A stretch of DNA of 64,000 bases, taken from assembly GCA_027257055.1 (NCBI GenBank), contig JAPVLO010000056.1:2852001-2916000 (forward strand). The letters are read 5' to 3'. Each line of letters starts with the position of its first letter. Position 1 is the first letter of the stretch. Source of the DNA: Cephalopachus bancanus (taxonomy: Eukaryota > Chordata > Mammalia > Primates > Tarsiidae). A program made the translations under genes and the position numbers. Below the pieces are notes generated by a model that was given only the letters and a program-made list of their open reading frames with translations, was not told the origin of the DNA and ran no database searches. Below, piece by piece: positions 60,401 to 64,000 of the stretch.

Positions 60401-60776
60401 CGTTCCAATATCTGGCAATATCAAGCTCTCCTTTTGCCCGCTCCCACAGAAACACATAATCCAAAGCCTCTCACCCCAGGACAATGGGTTTTCCTCTCAG
60501 ACCCAGAAACCAAAACTCGCTTACTACCGAAATGGCAAGGACCCTTCCAAATAGTCCACCCGCCCGGCAGCCAGGATGCTCATAACCAAAGGACAGCTCA
60601 GTCCCTGGATTCACGCTTCTCGCCTCAAACCAGCTAAACTGCCTCCCTCTACCCCTTCCTCCACAGAGCCGCCGACCTATTCTTGCTCCACAATTCCAGG
60701 CCAGCCACTCAAGTTTCGAGTATCCCGTGTTGCTCGCTCCCTCTTCCTGCCTGTCATCCAGGAAAATCCCACATAA
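57412..60776 (+). pseudogene. pol: pol: RT, RNase H and integrase, broken
   Basis: Copies and integrates the viral genome in functional relatives. RT lies at about 57590-58430 in one frame, with stops TGA 57653 and TAG 57821 and an intact YVDDLL active site (YVDD 57965-57976). A SINE splits the connection region at 58432-58720. RNase H follows in two frames, with the FTDRS, NQQAEL, YTDSKY and GNSQADRA motifs (about 59168-59575). It ends at TGA 59642. Integrase has an HX3H and CX2C zinc-finger pair, catalytic Asp at 59885 and 60059 and Glu at 60167 (exact 35-residue spacing), but TAA at 60122-60124 separates the last two. A WQGPF motif near 60530 and a late shift (about 60570) precede the end. 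Clearly non-functional. Confidence 0.93.
58432..58720 (+). mobile_element. Young dimeric SINE inserted in pol
   Basis: The element begins TAGCCGGGCTCTGTGGCTC and ends GACTCCAACTC plus A-run. The 14-bp duplication AAAAATAAGGGCGC (58418-58431) / AAAAATCAGGGCGC (58721-58734) has one mismatch. The B-box region GCGGGTTCGAGACCCGC (58504-58520) is a perfect 5-bp stem with a 7-nt TTCGAGA loop. Pol reading resumes in the same phase after it. It post-dates the provirus. Confidence 0.97.
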
Positions 60777-60977
60777 TCACAAGACGCGAAGGTTACCGCC
60801 TGCACTCAACAACTACCCTCCACCAAATGGTCATCAATTTCATTCTTCCCTTACTAATAGTACTGCCTTTCTTCCTACTCCTTCTTTTCCTCCTACTTTC
60901 ACATTGCTGTACATAGTGCTGCTCCTTGGCACGGGTTGCTCAATCCCCTGCTCTGCTCACTATCAATAAGACCCAAC

Positions 60978-62699
60978 ATGATCATCGCTTTCCTCCTTGC
61001 CGTCGTTTTTCAAACCAAGCCCTCTACCCTGTCCGTCCTCCATTATCGGTTCACCATCTGCGAACTTTACATGGTCAGTGGGATATTAACAGTCAAGGAC
61101 TTAGACACAAAAACATGCTCCATAAACAATTGCTCAAAACCTATTTCCCTCAACTTAAAACCCTCAATAAGCTTGCAAGACACTAATCACCCCTTCCTAT
61201 GCTTACTAGAAGACCAAACCCAGGACTACTGTAAATGGTGGCCTGATCAATATGGTGGCTGTCCCTATTGGTCACGCAGAATTCACTATCCTGACGGATC
61301 CATCAGTAGAGCAAAATGGGGGAGCCAAGCTTCCTTGTCCGCCACTACATAGGAACTCCGGGCGCAGAGGCCACTTCTCCCACTTCTCTTTTGACATCCC
61401 TAACCCAACCGCTAACCTCTGGAAAGACCTCATATACATAGCTGTCTACCCAAAGGAATGGTACGCCCGTCCCACCGGGCGCCTATCCATCTCTCGCTCC
61501 ACCTTTACCCCTTTCGTCACAGTATCAGTGGTGGAGCACATAAAAACCCAAGAACAACAGCTCCTGGCAGCGGTAGACCCATTGCCCCCTTCCTCAGAAG
61601 ACCACCTCTCCTTACAACCCTCCCAACATTTCCCTTCATGGTTTACCATAATAGGCCACACCCTCCGCTTCTTAAACCAATCCTTCCCTTCTCTTCCTTC
61701 TTCGCAGTGTTTTCTTTGTGCCTCATTACAACGACCTTTGCTAGCTGCCGTTCCACTTCCTGCCTCGCCCCACAGTAATGGTACCCTCAACCTGTCTTAT
61801 ACCGGAGAGGCCATCACCAAACCTCACGTTCCACTTTGGGAAGTGGCGTCCAACTCCTCTTACCTCTGTATTGGTCCGCCCAGTGTCCCCACTCTCTATC
61901 CAAATAACCCTCTCTGTTCAACCACCATAAACTCTACAAATGGGCACTTCCTCCTGCCCGGCCTCTTCTTATGGTGCAACAGCACTCTCCTCTCCCAAAC
62001 TTCCAATCTCGCCTCTCCCTGTGTAGTTGTTACGTTGATCCCACAGCTCTCTCTTTACTCCACTGCTGACCTCCAGGCCCTCTTAACTCCCAAACACCGA
62101 CGCAAGAGGGCTGTCTTCCTTCCAGTCATGGTAGGATTGTCCCTAGTTTCTGCAGTCACCTCCATAGGTCTATCAGGAGGGGCTCTCGGCTACTCACTAT
62201 GGGCCATGGAAGACTTACAAAACAAAATCCAACTAGCTTTAGACACCACCTCCGATTCTCTCCAATCATTACAAAGACAAATAATGAGCATAGCACAAGT
62301 AGCCCTCCAAAATCGTTGGGCTCTAGATCTCCTAAGATCTGAAAAGGGAGGCACTTGTCTTTTCTTCCAAGAGGAGTGCTGTTATTACATTAACAAGTCA
62401 GGAGTCATTGAACAAAACATTAATAAATTACAACACCTTCCTCATAACTCCAAGGGGCAAATTCTTCACAAATCGGCAGCTTATTACAAAACTCCCTACT
62501 CACCTGGCTTTTGCCTATCGTCACACCTGTCATTCTCATTTTTGGTCTGTGCTCCTTTCTCCCGTGTATCATCAAGTTTCTCCAGTCACAACTTTTAAAA
62601 ATCTCTAATCAAAGCATTAATCAGCTTCTCCTACAGAATTATGACCTCCTGCCCACCGAAGATTCAGGTCTCGACTGTCCCAACCCTACAAAACTCTAA
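60978..62699 (+). pseudogene. env: env: surface and transmembrane glycoprotein, frameshifted
   Basis: Encodes the receptor-binding and fusion glycoprotein in functional relatives. ATG at 60978 opens a hydrophobic signal peptide. The first about 115 codons are in one frame, then a shift at about 61270-61350 leads into a long open frame to about 62440. That frame holds the SU CXXC motif (CFLC, 61708-61719), several N-glycosylation sequons, a furin-type RRKR site (62098-62109), a fusion-peptide-like hydrophobic stretch, heptad-rich TM, an immunosuppressive-domain-like region (about 62303-62353) and CX6CC (62356-62382). A second shift between about 62430 and 62487 puts the membrane anchor and tail (to TAA/TGA-region 62699) in a different frame. 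No intact Env can be made from this copy. Confidence 0.93.
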
Positions 62700-62720
62700 C
62701 CTTGTCTTATCATTTCAGAC

Positions 62721-63038
62721 ATGCTCGCCTCAAAGTTTACCCCCTACTACATACCACTCAGATTCTCAGCGTTTCTTGACCACCTTTTTTGTGACACCTT
62801 TTTTGTGACCTTTTCCCTTCCCCGTGTCCACTTGACGACTGGCCGGACCAGCTTGCCGTTTTCCACTTACAAGGCACCTTCCAGGACTTCCACCCAAATG
62901 AAATTTTTTTCTTTTGGCACCTACTTGTGGGGTCTCATGTGGCTTGTCCTTTCACCCATCTCACCCACAGACGCCCATTTTCAGCAGGAAGTAGCCGGAC
63001 AGACAAACACTGCCCCTCTCCCGAAGAGGTGGGAATGA
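62721..63038 (+). CDS. Unexplained 105-codon ORF between env and 3' LTR
   Basis: ATG at 62721 opens 105 codons ending with a TGA that is formed by the first bases of the 3' LTR (63036-63038). Just upstream, CTTGTCTTATCATTTCAG ends at 62718, a good splice-acceptor pattern, so a doubly or singly spliced RNA from the donor at 55064 could reach it. The peptide has one hydrophobic segment (about residues 62-80, FSFGTYLWGLMWLVLSP). No homology is recognised. A 14-bp exact tandem duplication (62782-62795/62796-62809) lies inside and changes frame, so the present frame may not be the ancestral one. The region is C/T-rich, which lowers stop frequency; a chance ORF is quite possible. Confidence 0.3.
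   Translation: MLASKFTPYYIPLRFSAFLDHLFCDTFFVTFSLPRVHLTTGRTSLPFSTYKAPSRTSTQMKFFSFGTYLWGLMWLVLSPISPTDAHFQQEVAGQTNTAPLPKRWE
62782..62809 (+). repeat. 14-bp tandem duplication near env end
   Basis: ACCTTTTTTGTGAC occurs twice in direct succession. Confidence 0.95.
63023..63035 (+). other. Polypurine tract of the provirus
   Basis: GAAGAGGTGGGAA directly abuts the 3' LTR; one T interrupts an otherwise purine run. It would prime plus-strand DNA synthesis. Confidence 0.75.
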
Positions 63039-63391
63039 AGGGCCACCGCCAAGCCACAAGTAAAGTCACATCCCCTCCCTTTCCTGGAAACGGTGACATG
63101 GCAAACTAAAACGGCGATTGAAACGGTGCCTTCATTTATTCTTCCTCGGTGCCTTCCTTTGTTCTCCCTCCACACCCTTTCCTGCGCCTGCGAAAAACCC
63201 ACCAACCTGGATGGAGCTCTGCCAGCTGACCAATAATCGACTGACAGGTCGCCCTAAGCCCCCATAAAGGCTGGAGCACCCTTGCTTCAGCGCTACAGCC
63301 TGACCCTCAGGTCCTTTAGCCACCGTGTTCGACCCATTAAATCTCTTGGCCTTAATGGGTGTTGAGTCTCACTGTGCGCCACCGTCTTTCA
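63036..63391 (+). repeat. 3' LTR of the provirus
   Basis: 356 bp, TGAAGGGCC to GTCTTTCA, matching the 5' LTR at about 92%. CCAAT, CATAAAGG and ATTAAA motifs are retained. Followed by the GAAGG duplication. Confidence 0.97.
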
Positions 63392-63396
63392 GAAGG

Positions 63397-64000
63397 GGCA
63401 TTGTAGGGGTGTGGAACATGCATGGATAAAGGTATGGAGGGAAGGATGAGCATAGCAGCTTTCAGAGAGAATTGTAACCTGATCTGACATGAAAGTTTAC
63501 TCTGGAACAATTCATGGAGTAAGATTAGATAGAGTTAGACTATAGGAAAAAGGAAATTTTAGAATGGAAAATATACTTTTCAATTAAATTCACAGATATG
63601 TATTAAATTAATGAGCAATAAGGAGTTGCTACTGGATTTTGAGGGAATTAGAAGGGACCTGTCCTGTGATTTGATAATCTTCAATACCTCATAAAGATTA
63701 AGCTTATTCTAATATCTCTGGATGGAAGGAGTAGGTATGGCAGAGAGGAAGGCAGAAGGACAACGTATGGGTGTGACATGTGTGTGTTTAGTGTGTATAT
63801 TTGGGGGTTGTAAGGAGAGAGGTATCACAGCCATCCAAGAGAAAAAAAAATCATGAGCAGATGCTCAATATGGAAAAGTTCCCATTTCAAACATGCCAGA
63901 ACATTTAAAAATAGATTGATAGGCCAATGCTGTCCCAATGGAGCTTTGAGAAAACCTTCTTGGAATGCTGATTTACATCATGCATTCATTCTTGCATTTA
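63397..64000. other. Unique flank downstream of the provirus
   Basis: No gene is recognised. 'ggagtaggtatggcagagaggaaggcagaagg' and neighbours may be an L2-like or other old repeat but are too diverged to call. Confidence 0.4.

Larger units (their letters stand above)
54573..63391 (+). mobile_element. Full-length class I (gamma-like) endogenous retrovirus
   Basis: An 8.8-kb provirus (about 8.5 kb without its SINE) with LTR-leader-gag-pro-pol-env-LTR order in plus orientation. The 5-bp duplication GAAGG lies at 54568-54572 and 63392-63396. LTRs begin TGAA and end TTCA. The His-type primer-binding site, PPPY motif, gag and pro in one frame split by a single stop, and a gamma-type TM with CX6CC all point to the HERV-H/HERV-F-like branch. 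All genes are disrupted, so it is not functional. The exact family name would need a repeat library. Confidence 0.97.

Noticed and set aside
63036..63391. Minus-strand open frames in the LTRs (near 54600 and 63100)
   Set aside because: Both LTRs give the same antisense frames because they are copies of each other; no protein features.

Overview
The window is vertebrate nuclear DNA from a primate. It is mostly AT-rich, with one sharp CpG island, no complete host gene, and a dense mixture of SINEs (dimeric 7SL-type Alu, FLAM, MIR), LINEs (L1, L2), DNA-transposon remnants and one endogenous retrovirus (ERV). The dimeric SINEs prove a primate source. Most carry a tail ending in GACTCCAACTC, an ACAATAAATAAA-type linker and an unusual T-arm-like B-box region. 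That is not the usual human AluS/Y pattern, nor the galago/loris tRNA-type or lemur patterns I know. My best guess is a non-anthropoid haplorhine, i.e. a tarsier; this species call is inference.
Layout: 1-6.8 kb is non-coding, with one SINE, MIR/L2 scraps and a twin-primed L1. At 6.83-9.43 kb lies a CpG island promoter with three good minus-strand splice donors (about 7633, 8535 and 8787), suggesting alternative first exons of a leftward gene that I cannot name. At 9.6-54.5 kb is repeat-rich non-coding DNA: an AluJ-type SINE, a nested L1 pile-up at 12.3-14.9 kb holding an 89-bp mRNA-like retro-insertion, an old L1 and a MER2-like transposon split by L1 at 17-20.9 kb, L2/MIR fossils, microsatellites, and several SINEs with visible target-site duplications.
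At 54,573-63,391 lies a full-length class I (gamma-like) ERV in plus orientation: two LTRs of about 355 bp, a 5-bp target duplication (GAAGG), a His-type primer-binding site, a leader with a consensus splice donor, gag (matrix, PPPY, capsid, two CCHC knuckles), an in-frame TGA, protease, RT (YVDD), RNase H, integrase, and env (SU with CXXC, RRKR cleavage site, TM with CX6CC). Each gene is broken by frameshifts and/or stops, and a young SINE sits inside pol. A 105-codon open frame between env and the 3' LTR, just after a splice-acceptor-like sequence, is the least explained part of the provirus.
No protein-coding host gene can be read in full here. The coding signals I trust belong to the decayed provirus and to L1 fragments. 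By-eye repeat boundaries are approximate unless a target duplication is quoted.
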